Assembly: GCF_003605125.1 (NCBI RefSeq)
Contig: NZ_QPQT01000021.1
Span: forward strand, 1-64,000
DNA: 64,000 bases
From: Shewanella algidipiscicola
Lineage (GTDB): Bacteria; Pseudomonadota; Gammaproteobacteria; Enterobacterales; Shewanellaceae
Direction of reading: 5' to 3'
The notes under the pieces are model-generated. The model did no database searches, was not told the DNA's origin, and saw nothing but the letters and a program-made list of their open reading frames with translations. This document shows positions 26,978 through 36,183 of this stretch, piece by piece. The position numbers and the translations under genes are program-made. Position 1 is the first letter of the stretch. Every line of letters starts with the position of its first letter.

Positions 26978-27661
26978 TTAGTCTTGCAGTTTTAGCTCGG
27001 AAAAGCTGGTGATTTGTGGGTATTCACCAGTGCGCTGGGTAGTGTCGCGTACCATCTGTACCGTGCGCAGCCCCGCTTGTTCGGCGGCTTTTAACTCCTC
27101 TAACAAATCAGAGATAAACAGCACTTGCTTGGGTTTTAAGCTGATGGTGTTGATGATATTGCTATAGGCCTGCTTAAAGAGCTTATGGCCTGTACGAGTG
27201 TCGAAATGGCCATTGAAATATTCGGTCAAATCGCCGCCATCACTATGACTAAAAAGCAATTTTTGTGCATCTACCGAGGCAGAGGAGAAGCTGTAAACGC
27301 GCAGGTTTTCGGCTTTAAATTGCTTAATGGCATCGATAAAGTCAGGAAATATATGGCCCTTAAACTCGCCTTTATCGTAACCCTGTTTCCAGATTAAGCC
27401 TTGCAGGGTTTTGAGCGGCGTTGCTTTACGGTCTTCATCTATCCATTGCTGTAAAATTTCGACGACACGATCCAGAGATGCTTCTGGTTCTAGGGCGATA
27501 TCTTTTACATCGCTAATGCAGTTATCAACTAACACATTGTTTTGATTTTCTTTAATAAAATCGGGAAGCGCCTTCGCAGAATAAGAGAAAAGGATGTCTT
27601 TAATAAAGTTAAGATCGGTTGTTGTACCCGCGGTATCTACAACTATGGCTCTAATACCCAT
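26978..27661 (-). CDS. mtnC: Acireductone synthase (enolase-phosphatase) MtnC
   Basis: A 227-residue HAD-superfamily enzyme of the methionine salvage pathway, enolising and dephosphorylating 2,3-diketo-5-methylthiopentyl-1-phosphate. HAD motif I is VVDTAGTTTDLNFI (residues 7-20), motif II lies in VYSFSSASVDAQKLLF, and the late motif is VLFISDLLEELKAA. Motif I has Ala where many MtnC proteins have Glu (DIEGTT). Other salvage genes are not next to it in this window. Confidence 0.92.
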   Translation of the reverse strand: MGIRAIVVDTAGTTTDLNFIKDILFSYSAKALPDFIKENQNNVLVDNCISDVKDIALEPEASLDRVVEILQQWIDEDRKATPLKTLQGLIWKQGYDKGEFKGHIFPDFIDAIKQFKAENLRVYSFSSASVDAQKLLFSHSDGGDLTEYFNGHFDTRTGHKLFKQAYSNIINTISLKPKQVLFISDLLEELKAAEQAGLRTVQMVRDTTQRTGEYPQITSFSELKLQD

Positions 27662-28085
27662 AATGTTGGCTTACTCCACATTGCATTAAAATTAATCGCC
27701 TCAATAGCTACCCCGATCCTAAGCTGATTTCCCCAATTTGGCTAGCTTATTTGGCCAGCGCTGCGAGTCCAAGAGGTAAAATCAGCTTGCAGTGTAAGTC
27801 ATTGACCCACTTAGTTCGCAGCGACAAAACCTTTGGGCTGTGCTCGGCGTCAATTGCTCATTTTTCTCTTAGTGGTCAGCGAGGCTGCATCTATTAATGA
27901 TGCCCCACTTTGGTGCGAACGAGCTCAGTCGGTGCGTTTCGATGAGTGGTATAGCCGTTATTAGTGGGGGGTTGATGAGAGGCCGCGCTTTGGCTAGCGT
28001 CGACCCAATCGGAGATTATGGCCGCTGCTTTGTCATTGGCGTCATAGTTGCAAGGCCTTGCTTATGGGCATTATTGGAGCAAGCT
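27662..28085. other. Divergent intergenic region, no gene seen
   Basis: About 420 bases between mtnC and the PDC sensor gene. An open frame upstream of 28086 extends the sensor gene, but its residues do not look like a protein of this family and the ribosome site favours 28086. No RNA or palindrome was noticed. Confidence 0.4.
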
Positions 28086-29033
28086 ATGGCAGCCATGAGC
28101 TATTTGAGTGTAATAGAGCGATACCATGAACATGAACAGCTGGTGAAAGAGCTGCTGGAATCGATTTTAGTGGGGATTAGCGATCCTGTGATGCTGTCGG
28201 ACCCAGGGATGCGGGTGCGGGCTATGGCCGAAATGGCCAACAGCTACCCCTTTATCGAGTTGCTGTATATCTTAGATGCCGATGGAGTGCAGATCAGTGA
28301 TAACGTCGCCATTGTTAATCGAGTCGTGCAGGCTATTCCCGTGGGGCGTAACTTAAACCGCAGTCATCGGCCCTATTTTTCAAAGGCGCAACCACTCCAG
28401 ACGTTGAATATCACCCATCCTTACTTGTCGAATGCCAGTGGTAAATTATGTTTGTCGGCCTCCTACCGAATTGGCGATAATGGCGAGCAAGGTTATATCG
28501 TGGTCGATGTGAATCTGACTCAATTGATCGAATTTATGATGGGCGATAGCGCTCGTCGTAAGGCGACCCCTTTATTTAAAAGTGTCTACTGCGCCTTGGT
28601 GCTGGGACTGTTTATTATGGTGATGGTGCTGATCAGTATGGCTGCGGTGGACATTGCCTCGCTGTTAGCTGACGGGCGAGTGCCCAGTGGCTCAATTAAA
28701 CCCTTTGGCATTATTATCTTTATCACCTTGGCGCTGGCGGTATTTGATTTGGGCAAAACCATATTGGAAGAGGAGGTGTTGATGCACAAAGATATCTTCC
28801 GTCATAGCTCGACGCGGCGCACCATCACCCGTTTTATCTCCACCATCTTAATTGCTATTTCTATCGAGGCCTTGCTGACCATGTTTAAGGCATCGTTGGG
28901 TGAGATGAAATATGTTCAACCCGCTATCTGGATGATGTTTGCTGTGGTTGGTTTGCTGGTGGGGCTGGGGATTTATGTGTACCTAGGGGCTAAGGCCGAG
29001 CTATTGCTCAAGCAAGGTAGCGCTAAGCCTTAA
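28086..29033 (+). CDS. PDC-sensor-domain membrane protein without output domain
   Basis: A protein of about 315 residues. The N-terminal half (about 1-155) is a PDC (double-PAS/Cache) sensor with the characteristic LYILDADGVQISDNV and HRPYFSKAQP segments. It is followed by four or five membrane helices (about 175-300) and a short tail, with no kinase, GGDEF or MCP domain. An ATTGGAGCAA ribosome site precedes the ATG at 28086. Notably, no strong helix precedes the sensor domain, so which side it faces is unclear. Function is unknown; it presumably senses a small ligand. Confidence 0.75.
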   Translation: MAAMSYLSVIERYHEHEQLVKELLESILVGISDPVMLSDPGMRVRAMAEMANSYPFIELLYILDADGVQISDNVAIVNRVVQAIPVGRNLNRSHRPYFSKAQPLQTLNITHPYLSNASGKLCLSASYRIGDNGEQGYIVVDVNLTQLIEFMMGDSARRKATPLFKSVYCALVLGLFIMVMVLISMAAVDIASLLADGRVPSGSIKPFGIIIFITLALAVFDLGKTILEEEVLMHKDIFRHSSTRRTITRFISTILIAISIEALLTMFKASLGEMKYVQPAIWMMFAVVGLLVGLGIYVYLGAKAELLLKQGSAKP

Positions 29034-29085
29034 GCGTTGTTAACGTTAAGCTGGCAACACATAGTGTTTAGTGAGTTGGGGACTT

Positions 29086-29123
29086 GCCGCCCACGCAGGC
29101 TTTGTTAAGCTGACGTGGGCGGC
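29086..29123. terminator. Strong hairpin between convergent genes
   Basis: A 10-bp GC-rich perfect stem (GCCGCCCACG / CGTGGGCGGC) with an 18-base loop lies between the PDC sensor gene and the minus-strand efflux operon. There is no T tract, so bidirectional termination is only likely. Confidence 0.5.
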
Positions 29124-29132
29124 GAGCTTGGT

Positions 29133-29438
29133 TTAGCACAGGGTGCCCGTGTGCGTTATGGGCATTATCCAGTAGCGGCATGGATTGTGTTTGCATACCA
29201 AGGTAATAGCCGCCAATAGTGCCTCTTGTTGCTCGTTGGGATGCATAATTTCAAACTTACAAAACTCCCGATAACCTTCCACCTGCTCCTTAATATTAAA
29301 GTGGCTGTGTTCGCGACTAAAACCGCAGATAGTGCCCAAACTAAAACCGGATAAAAAATCGAGTTCAATCAAGGTATCAACGATATCGTCTTTTATCTCG
29401 TTTTGGGCGATCAGCACTAACATCTGCTTCGGGCTCAT
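29133..29438 (-). CDS. DUF3240 family protein of the metal efflux operon
   Basis: A 101-residue cytoplasmic protein matching the DUF3240 family often linked to CusA/CzcA pumps. It has an N-terminal VLIAQNEIKDDIVDTLIEL segment and FCGFSREH-like middle (GTICGFSREHSHF). The size and fold resemble PII-like regulators, but this is inference. Its ATG overlaps the stop of the RND pump by 4 bp, so it is translationally coupled to it. Cysteines near both ends could bind metal. Confidence 0.82.
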   Translation of the reverse strand: MSPKQMLVLIAQNEIKDDIVDTLIELDFLSGFSLGTICGFSREHSHFNIKEQVEGYREFCKFEIMHPNEQQEALLAAITLVCKHNPCRYWIMPITHTGTLC

Positions 29439-32400
29439 TGACGTTTCTCCAGCCAGTAATAGAGGATTGGTAATAGGTATAAGGTGGTGATCGTCGAGGT
29501 GAGCAAGCCACCAATCACCACTATGGCTAAGGGTTTTTGAATTTCAGCGCCGGGCCCAGAGGCAAACACTAATGGCATTAAGCCAAACATAGCAGTCGTT
29601 GCCGTCATCAAGATCGGGCGTAAGCGCCGCGCTGCGCCTTGCTCTACTCGCACTAACAGACTGCTAAATTGGTGTTTGGTTTGCTCATAATAACTGACCA
29701 TCACGACCCCGTTGAGCACCGCCACCCCCAGCAGCGCGATAAAGCCAACCGAGGCGGGTACCGACAGGTATTCCCCCGACAGATACAGGCTGACAATACC
29801 GCCCATCATGGCAAACGGCACGTTAGCGAGGATCAAGCCCGATTTTGCCAATGAGCCAAAGGTGGTAAATAAAATTAAGGTGATCAAGGCGATTGCAATG
29901 GGGATCACCAGTAATAAGTTGTTGGTGGCACGTTGCTGGTTTTCAAACTCACCACCAAAGCTGACGCTGTAGCCGCTGGGAAGTTTAACCTGTTCGGCGA
30001 TTTTAGCGTCCAGCTCTTCGACAAAGCTGACAATATCGCGACCTTGTACATTGGTGGTGATCACCGAAAAGCGATCGCCTTGCTCGCGTTCAATTAAAAT
30101 GGGCCCCTCTTTGTAACTTAGTGTCGCCACATCGGTCAGGCGTCTAAGCGAATGATCTGGCATCACCAATAGCTGATTTTGCAACTCATTAATGCTGCTT
30201 AAACTGCTTTGATTATTGGCCATCAACACTGGAGTGCGTTTTTTACCTTGCAGCACTTCGGTCACGATAACCCCCTCGAGCTGGCTCTTAAGGTAGCGCG
30301 CAAACTCCATGGTGCTCATGCCGAAGCCTCGGGCCAATTCGTTGTCTAAGGTCAGGTTGATAAAGGGGCTGCCCTCAATCATCGACATTTTGACATCTAT
30401 GCTGCCGTTGGTGGCGCTGACTAACTGCTCAATTTGACCGGTTAGCTGGCCAAGTGTGTCGATATCACTGCCAAAGACCTTAATTGCCACATCGCCAATG
30501 CTGCCGGTCAGCATTTCAGATACCCGCATCTGAATGGGCTGGGTAAAGTTAAAGTTTACCCCGGGGTAATTGAGTAGTTCGCTGCGAATAGCATCAATAA
30601 GTTGCTCTTTGGTGTCAAAGCGCCACTCGCTGCGCGGCGCTAGCTCTAAAAACACATCGGTCTCGTTAAGCCCCATAGGGTCCAAACCTATCTCATCGGC
30701 ACCAGTACGGGCCACCATCTGCTTGATCTCGGGTACCTTGGCTAGCAGGGTGTGCTCTATCTGTTTATCGATATTGATAGAGGCCTCGAGCGAAATCGAC
30801 GGTGATTTTTCTAACTGTAAGATGATGTCACCCTCATCTAGGGTCGGCATAAAGGTTTTACCAACCAGACTAAACAGACCTAGGCTGATGATGAGTAAGC
30901 TAAAAGCGACAATCATAAAGGGCTTTTGGTAGACAATCGTGCTCTTAAGGCTGGCAAGATAAGCCGCTTTGAGCTTTTCGATCGCCTTGGGCTCCTGCGC
31001 CGCTTTTTCGTTAACTAAGTAAGAGGCGATAACCGGGATCACTGTGAGCGACAAGACCAGCGCCGAGAGCATGGCAAACACTATGGTGACAGCCACTGGA
31101 GTGAAGAGTTTACCTTCAAGCCCCGTAAGAGTGAGCAGCGGCGAGAAGACGATCATCACGATAACCGTTCCTGACACCACTGGGATCGCCACATCTTTGG
31201 TGGCACGAAAGATGAGGTGCAGCCGAGGTAAACGCTGTTTGGTGGCGATAAGGTTGACCATGTTTTCGACCACCACCACAGAGGAGTCGACTAACATACC
31301 GATGGCGATCACTAAGCCGCCTAAGCTCATTAGGTTGGCTGATAGGTTGAAAAAGTCCATCATCAAGAAGGTCATTAAAGCCGCAAGTGGCAAAGATAGC
31401 GACACGACAAGCGCGGCGCGCACATTACCTAAAAATAGCGCCAGCAACACAATCACTAAAATGACCGCCTCGAACAGTGCGTTAGAAATGGTATCGATAG
31501 CGGTGTTGATCAGGTTGGCGCGATCATAGAAGGTGTTGATCTCGCTCCCTTCGGGCAAACTGGCACTGATCTGCTCCAGCTTAGCTTTGATATTGTTGAC
31601 CACGTCGGCGGTGTTAGTGTCTTTTAGTGCGATGATCAGCGCTTCTGCCGTTTCTTCACCATCTTTGGTCACTGCGCCATAGCGGGCAAGGTGACCTATC
31701 TGAATATCGGCTAAATCCTGTAGGCGATAAACCTTGGCATCGTCGGCCTTAATCACCAGTTGTGCCAGTTCGTCGATATCGTCGATACGCCCTTCGGCAC
31801 GCACAATAATGGTGTCTGTGCCTATGGTAAGCTTACCCGCACCTTCATTATGGTTGTTATCGATAATCGCCTGCTGCAGGGCGGCAAAGCTGACTCCTGC
31901 TGCTGCCATCGCCGCAGGATTGGGGTTGACGCTAAAGCTTTTAGCATATCCGCCCAGAATATTCACATCGGCCACGCCTGCCACAGTGCGCAGTAGCGGA
32001 CGCACTTCCCACTCAAGCAGTTGTCGGCGTTCCATCAGCGACAGATTCGGATTTTCTAGCGAGAACATAAAAATCTCGCTCAGCGGGGTGCTCATAGGCG
32101 CTACGCCGCCAGAGACGCCTTCGGGAAAGCTGTCCCATACCGCGGCAAGGCGCTCGCTCACCTGTTGGCGTGCCCAGTAGATATCGGTACCTTCGGTGAA
32201 ATCTAGGGTGATATCGCTGATGGCATATTTGGTGGTCGAACGTAAGATCGCCTGATTAGGAATACCCAATAACTCGGTTTCAATGGGCACGGTGATCTGC
32301 GCTTCTATCTCCTCAGGTGTCATGCCTGGCGCTTTGAGGATAATTTTGACCTGGGTCGGCGAGATATCGGGAAAAGCATCGAGCGGAATGGCAAACCAGG

Positions 32401-32488
32401 CGCGAGCACCGGCTAACATTAAGATCAGCGCCACAATCAGCACAAACAGGCGCTGAGTCAGCGAAAAACGGATCACAGAGGTCAGCAT
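29435..32488 (-). CDS. Heavy-metal efflux RND pump, CzcA/CusA family
   Basis: A 1017-residue inner-membrane proton-driven pump. TM1 follows RFSLTQRLFVLIVALILM; the heavy-metal RND signature DFTEGTDIYWARQQVSERL is around residue 95; TM4 has GMLVDSSVVVVEN, with the proton-relay Asp. The usual two porter and docking halves are present. The metal (Zn/Co/Cd versus Cu/Ag) cannot be fixed by eye. It is the third gene of a tolC-adaptor-pump-DUF3240 operon with tight spacing. It pumps ions from periplasm or cytoplasm out through the TolC-like partner. Confidence 0.93.
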   Translation of the reverse strand: MLTSVIRFSLTQRLFVLIVALILMLAGARAWFAIPLDAFPDISPTQVKIILKAPGMTPEEIEAQITVPIETELLGIPNQAILRSTTKYAISDITLDFTEGTDIYWARQQVSERLAAVWDSFPEGVSGGVAPMSTPLSEIFMFSLENPNLSLMERRQLLEWEVRPLLRTVAGVADVNILGGYAKSFSVNPNPAAMAAAGVSFAALQQAIIDNNHNEGAGKLTIGTDTIIVRAEGRIDDIDELAQLVIKADDAKVYRLQDLADIQIGHLARYGAVTKDGEETAEALIIALKDTNTADVVNNIKAKLEQISASLPEGSEINTFYDRANLINTAIDTISNALFEAVILVIVLLALFLGNVRAALVVSLSLPLAALMTFLMMDFFNLSANLMSLGGLVIAIGMLVDSSVVVVENMVNLIATKQRLPRLHLIFRATKDVAIPVVSGTVIVMIVFSPLLTLTGLEGKLFTPVAVTIVFAMLSALVLSLTVIPVIASYLVNEKAAQEPKAIEKLKAAYLASLKSTIVYQKPFMIVAFSLLIISLGLFSLVGKTFMPTLDEGDIILQLEKSPSISLEASINIDKQIEHTLLAKVPEIKQMVARTGADEIGLDPMGLNETDVFLELAPRSEWRFDTKEQLIDAIRSELLNYPGVNFNFTQPIQMRVSEMLTGSIGDVAIKVFGSDIDTLGQLTGQIEQLVSATNGSIDVKMSMIEGSPFINLTLDNELARGFGMSTMEFARYLKSQLEGVIVTEVLQGKKRTPVLMANNQSSLSSINELQNQLLVMPDHSLRRLTDVATLSYKEGPILIEREQGDRFSVITTNVQGRDIVSFVEELDAKIAEQVKLPSGYSVSFGGEFENQQRATNNLLLVIPIAIALITLILFTTFGSLAKSGLILANVPFAMMGGIVSLYLSGEYLSVPASVGFIALLGVAVLNGVVMVSYYEQTKHQFSSLLVRVEQGAARRLRPILMTATTAMFGLMPLVFASGPGAEIQKPLAIVVIGGLLTSTITTLYLLPILYYWLEKRQ

Positions 32489-32489
32489 A

Positions 32490-33521
32490 TTATTCGCCTC
32501 CTAGGCCGAGCATTATGCCTTTTACTGCGGCAACCGACTGAGATAACACTTGGATTTGGCTCAAGTCTTGGTCGCTGGCGACTATGTATTGCTGTGGGGT
32601 TGAGCCTAATATATCGATATTGATGGCCGTGAGTGTCTCTGCCGTTTGGGTAAACACTTGGGTCTCTTGCTGCCAGCTAAATACGCTGTTTTTCGGCAGT
32701 AAATATACCGCTTTTTGATACTCGGGTATCACAGTGATTTGTTGGCCTAACAGCAGGTTACACTCTTTTGGTACCGGCATTGACCATGCGCCCACAAATG
32801 CACCGTCGGCGATGGCTGACATCGAATCGATGGCGATATGGCACTGGTTAATATTGATGGCCGAGAGTGACGTCGACTGGCTCATCGGTACATTAACTTG
32901 TACACGAATGCTGTCTGCTGGCACCAGTGAAAACAGCTGTGAGTCAGCCATATAGGGACTGTTGAGTGTGTTTAGTTTAACGATACCGGCCACGGGGGCG
33001 CTGATCACTAACGACTCGGTAGTGGCATCTTTACTGTGCACCATCTCCATAAAGTGTTGCATATGCTCAAATTCGAGGTGGCTGCTAAAGTAATCTTGGC
33101 TGATCTCACGCCACTTTTCGGCGCTGATACTGCCATTTTTTAATAGCGGCTTATTACGGTCATAGCGCTGCTTAGCCAACTGATACAGACTGCTGGTGGC
33201 CTCAAATTGTGCAAGATAATGAAACACTTCTGGCCCTGTTAACCTGACAATCTCTTGTCCTTTGGTGACAATCTGTCCCTGACCGACCAAGAAAGTGACC
33301 TGCTGGATATTTTCAGGGGTGCTCACCCAGTAATCGTTACCCGGTAAACGGTCAACTTGTGCGGGTAGTGGGCTACCTTCATAGCTCGCGACCTTTTGCG
33401 GTTGGGTATAGCTCAGTTCTAAGTTGCCTAAAGCCGCTAGGGCTAACGATTCGGCTTGTACCAAGCTGGTGGATAGGCAGGCAGATAAACATAACAGGCT
33501 TGCGCCATACTTGGCGATCAT
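32490..33521 (-). CDS. RND efflux periplasmic adaptor subunit
   Basis: A 343-residue adaptor (membrane fusion protein) with a signal peptide (1-23). The barrel-sandwich part is split around a helical hairpin: VTKGQEIVRLTGPEVF (first half) and VISAPVAGIVKLNTLN (second half). It links the RND pump to the TolC-like channel. It lies 1 bp before the pump gene and overlaps the channel gene by ATGA. It is shorter than CusB (about 400 residues) and lacks its Met-rich N-terminus, arguing mildly against Cu/Ag. Confidence 0.87.
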   Translation of the reverse strand: MIAKYGASLLCLSACLSTSLVQAESLALAALGNLELSYTQPQKVASYEGSPLPAQVDRLPGNDYWVSTPENIQQVTFLVGQGQIVTKGQEIVRLTGPEVFHYLAQFEATSSLYQLAKQRYDRNKPLLKNGSISAEKWREISQDYFSSHLEFEHMQHFMEMVHSKDATTESLVISAPVAGIVKLNTLNSPYMADSQLFSLVPADSIRVQVNVPMSQSTSLSAININQCHIAIDSMSAIADGAFVGAWSMPVPKECNLLLGQQITVIPEYQKAVYLLPKNSVFSWQQETQVFTQTAETLTAINIDILGSTPQQYIVASDQDLSQIQVLSQSVAAVKGIMLGLGGE

Positions 33522-34753
33522 AATGAAATTCCTAAGGCTTGCAGTTGCTGAGAATGAAGTTGTTGTTGCATCACTTGGTTGAGCGTTAAGCGTGACTCAG
33601 TATCGAGAGCGTCCACATAACGGCGCAGCCAGATCTCGTAGCTCACCTGATCTTGGTCTTTTACTTTGGCGAGCTCTTCGGTAATGGTGCGGCTTAATGA
33701 CAAGCCACGGCTTAAAAGGGCGTGTTGCTGTTGTAAATTACCTTGCTGCTGGGTGAGCTTGTCGATTTGGGTCGTTAACTCTAGGTAGGTGCGATCGCGA
33801 GCCAGATTTTGCTCTGTGTGTGCTTGCTGCCATTGTGATAGCTCACCTTGTGACAGCGCCGAACTAAAGCCCAGTGGCACTGTAATACCTAACCCCAATT
33901 GCTGGTCATCGACTTGATCGTCAGACGTGTTTTTTGCCGTAAGCGACACAGTCCAAGGGTCTTGTTCACCCGCTTGCTGGCTTTTGATGATCAACAGCTG
34001 TTGCTGCTGTTGTAACGTTTGCAGTTGCCATAGAGGATGCTGGGCTAAATCTGAATTGCCATTGGCTAGTGGGCGCTGGCTTTCGGCTATCTGGGTGGGA
34101 ACCTCATCTTGTCCTGTCAGTTGGCGATAGAGGGCATGGGCTTCATCTTGTTGCTGCTGAATATCAATTTGCTCAAGCTCAATATCAACCAGCTCGCGCT
34201 CAAGCAGTAGCAGATTCGCCAGCGGTAACTCGCCCACATCGGTAAGCCGTTTTTGCTGGGCGTGTAACTTTTGCAGTAAGTTTGTTTTTCGCGCTAACTG
34301 CTTAAGCTTTACAGAGGCAATGCGATGCGCCCACAGGCTTTGCCTGAGTAATCCCGATAGGTACAAACTTTGTAAGGCTGATTGCTGGCTCTGAATCGCT
34401 TGGCTCAGCTGCGTTAAGCGTTTATCACTTCCGTGTTGGCCCGGTGATTTAAGGGGTAAGTTGAGCGACACTTCTTGCTCGTAACTGTTACCATTATCTA
34501 GGCTGCCCAAGTGGCTCAAGCTGATGCTAGGTAGGCCGCTTAGCCAAGAAGATGCGCTTAATTCAAGTGCGCGCTCATCATTAAGCGTTGTGCTATTGAG
34601 CTGTGACGCTTGTAATCTGGTTTGGCTTAACTGGAGCAGAGGAGACAATGGGCGCTCAGGTGGGGTATCGCCTGTGGCCGCATGGCCGAGAATACTCGTG
34701 CAACTTAACACGCTTAACAGACATATCTTGATACAAGACTTTACAACAGACAT
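33518..34753 (-). CDS. TolC-family outer-membrane efflux protein
   Basis: A 411-residue exported protein with a signal peptide (about 1-26, ending GHAA) and long glutamine-rich alpha-helices in two repeats, as in CzcC/CusC. It forms the outer-membrane exit duct for the RND pump. It is the first gene of the operon; the promoter region contains a 24-bp near-perfect palindrome at 34837-34860, 84 bp upstream of its start. Confidence 0.88.
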   Translation of the reverse strand: MSVVKSCIKICLLSVLSCTSILGHAATGDTPPERPLSPLLQLSQTRLQASQLNSTTLNDERALELSASSWLSGLPSISLSHLGSLDNGNSYEQEVSLNLPLKSPGQHGSDKRLTQLSQAIQSQQSALQSLYLSGLLRQSLWAHRIASVKLKQLARKTNLLQKLHAQQKRLTDVGELPLANLLLLERELVDIELEQIDIQQQQDEAHALYRQLTGQDEVPTQIAESQRPLANGNSDLAQHPLWQLQTLQQQQQLLIIKSQQAGEQDPWTVSLTAKNTSDDQVDDQQLGLGITVPLGFSSALSQGELSQWQQAHTEQNLARDRTYLELTTQIDKLTQQQGNLQQQHALLSRGLSLSRTITEELAKVKDQDQVSYEIWLRRYVDALDTESRLTLNQVMQQQLHSQQLQALGISL

Positions 34754-34836
34754 ACGCGATTTCTTTGCTTTTAAAGTGTGCTGTTAGTCTAAGGCTTGGT
34801 ACACTGATGTCTTGGGGGAGATGTATCATAAAAATG

Positions 34837-34860
34837 CTTATGGTACATATGTCCCATAAG
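34837..34860. promoter_or_regulatory. Candidate operator: 24-bp near-perfect palindrome
   Basis: CTTATGGTACATATGTCC followed by CATAAG reads the same on both strands at 22 of 24 positions. It lies in the divergent region between the metal-efflux operon and the LuxR-type regulator gene. This is the kind of site a dimeric helix-turn-helix regulator binds; the neighbouring regulator is the obvious candidate. The palindrome is seen directly, its role is inferred. Confidence 0.5.
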
Positions 34861-35058
34861 TTAATTTTATGATTTTATTTGTTTTTCCTTGTGGTGCCCA
34901 AATTGCGTCGATAAGGCACTTGGTTATCATCATAGGCCTCATTATGCTGCTGGTAGGTTGAAAGTTGTACAGCTCGTAGCGAAATAGAGCCTAAATAGAT
35001 GTGATATCAAATCAACTTATTAGGTGTCATTGATCTTGCTGATGGAGTAGAAGTTCCC
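34861..35058. other. Rest of the divergent efflux/regulator intergenic region
   Basis: The gap between the efflux operon and the regulator gene (34754-35058, 305 bases) holds the palindrome at 34837-34860 and an AT-rich stretch after it. An AGTAGAAGTT ribosome site lies just before the regulator ATG. No RNA gene was noticed. Confidence 0.4.
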
Positions 35059-35601
35059 ATGAAAAAGGATGTCGTCATTATTGTGTTGTTGGTGCTAATC
35101 ATGCTGTTTAAATTGCTTGATATTGTCGCCGACTTTCAGCTTGATATCCCTGCTTGGCATATAGCTCAAGAGGGGGTTTTGGTGTTGCTTACTGTCATCG
35201 CGACCGTTTACTTAAGTCATGACTTGATGCGCCGTTCGCGGCAGGTGAAAATCTTAGCCCAGCGGCTAGCCAAAGCCGATAAGCAGATAGATAACATGAC
35301 CAGCCAGATGCGCTCTGCTCGGCAAGAATATAGCCAGGCAGTCTCTAGTCAGTTTGCGACCTGGGGGTTCACTAAGAGCGAGCAACAGGTTGCCTTTCTC
35401 TTGTTAAAAGGCTTAAGTTTTAAAGAGATTGCCGAGGTGAGGCAAACCAAAGAGAAAACCGTACGCCAGCAGGCTTCCTCTATTTACAGCAAGGCCGATG
35501 TCGATGGTCGCCACACCTTCTGTGCCTGGTTTATGGAAGATTTTATCCAAGAGCATAACCAAGATGTTGCGACCAAAGCCCCAGCCAATGAAGCGGCCTA
35601 G
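35059..35601 (+). CDS. Membrane-anchored LuxR-type HTH regulator
   Basis: A 180-residue protein with two N-terminal membrane helices (about 4-24 and 37-57), a coiled-coil linker (about 60-95) and a C-terminal LuxR/NarL helix-turn-helix (FTKSEQQVAFLLLKGLSFKEIAEV, then QTKEKTVRQQASSIYSK). It has no receiver or ligand domain. It would act as a transcription factor held at the inner membrane, like CadC or ToxR in principle but with a LuxR-type domain. It is divergent from the metal-efflux operon and probably controls it. Confidence 0.85.
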   Translation: MKKDVVIIVLLVLIMLFKLLDIVADFQLDIPAWHIAQEGVLVLLTVIATVYLSHDLMRRSRQVKILAQRLAKADKQIDNMTSQMRSARQEYSQAVSSQFATWGFTKSEQQVAFLLLKGLSFKEIAEVRQTKEKTVRQQASSIYSKADVDGRHTFCAWFMEDFIQEHNQDVATKAPANEAA

Positions 35602-35656
35602 CGGCGCGTCCCCAAGTTGACACTTACATATTGCAGACCATACCTAGACGTTTTGC

Positions 35657-36130
35657 CTAGTAGGTCGTATAGCTCCTAGCACTATCTAGCTGACCCAAGA
35701 CAGTTTTAAGTAGGTTGTCCTTCTGCGAAAGCTCCGGATCCATAGGTTCCAATTGCTTTAACATAGAGGCTGGGAGGTTGTCGTACAGGATTAGATAGGC
35801 TCTATCTAGTTTTAACATAGGTAGCGCCTTGGCCAGCAGTTGGTTAGAAGCTGTAAATTGGCTGGTGTTCTTCGTCCATTGTGCCGTTAGCTTAGGCCAA
35901 AGCGGCTGACTGTTTAATGTGAGCAGGTAGGCTTCAGCATCCGGTTTGCTGAGAAAGACTTGTTGCTGAGAATCGTATACATAGAGTGCCGGAAATTTAT
36001 GTTTTTGTTTAGCGGCCACCGTTTCTAACATTAAGGATTTGTTTTGTTGACCCAGAGCGATTAATTGGGATGAGTTGGCACTAACATTAATAGACATGAA
36101 CATAAGGATTAATATAAATATGATACGCAT
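35657..36130 (-). CDS. Exported protein of unknown function
   Basis: A 157-residue protein I do not recognise. It has a clear signal peptide (MRIIFILILMFMSINVSANS), no cysteine, no membrane helix in the mature part and a slightly amphipathic helical C-terminus. A segment FPALYVYDSQQQVFLSKPDAE looks like a beta-alpha unit. It lies 53 bp downstream of, and on the same strand as, a tiny cysteine-containing secreted peptide gene (36184-36336), suggesting co-transcription and possibly a partner or protective role for that peptide (inference). Confidence 0.65.
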   Translation of the reverse strand: MRIIFILILMFMSINVSANSSQLIALGQQNKSLMLETVAAKQKHKFPALYVYDSQQQVFLSKPDAEAYLLTLNSQPLWPKLTAQWTKNTSQFTASNQLLAKALPMLKLDRAYLILYDNLPASMLKQLEPMDPELSQKDNLLKTVLGQLDSARSYTTY

Positions 36131-36183
36131 AGTTGTCTCTAATTTAAGGTGAGTAGGGGACGATGTCCTCTACTTATTTTTAT

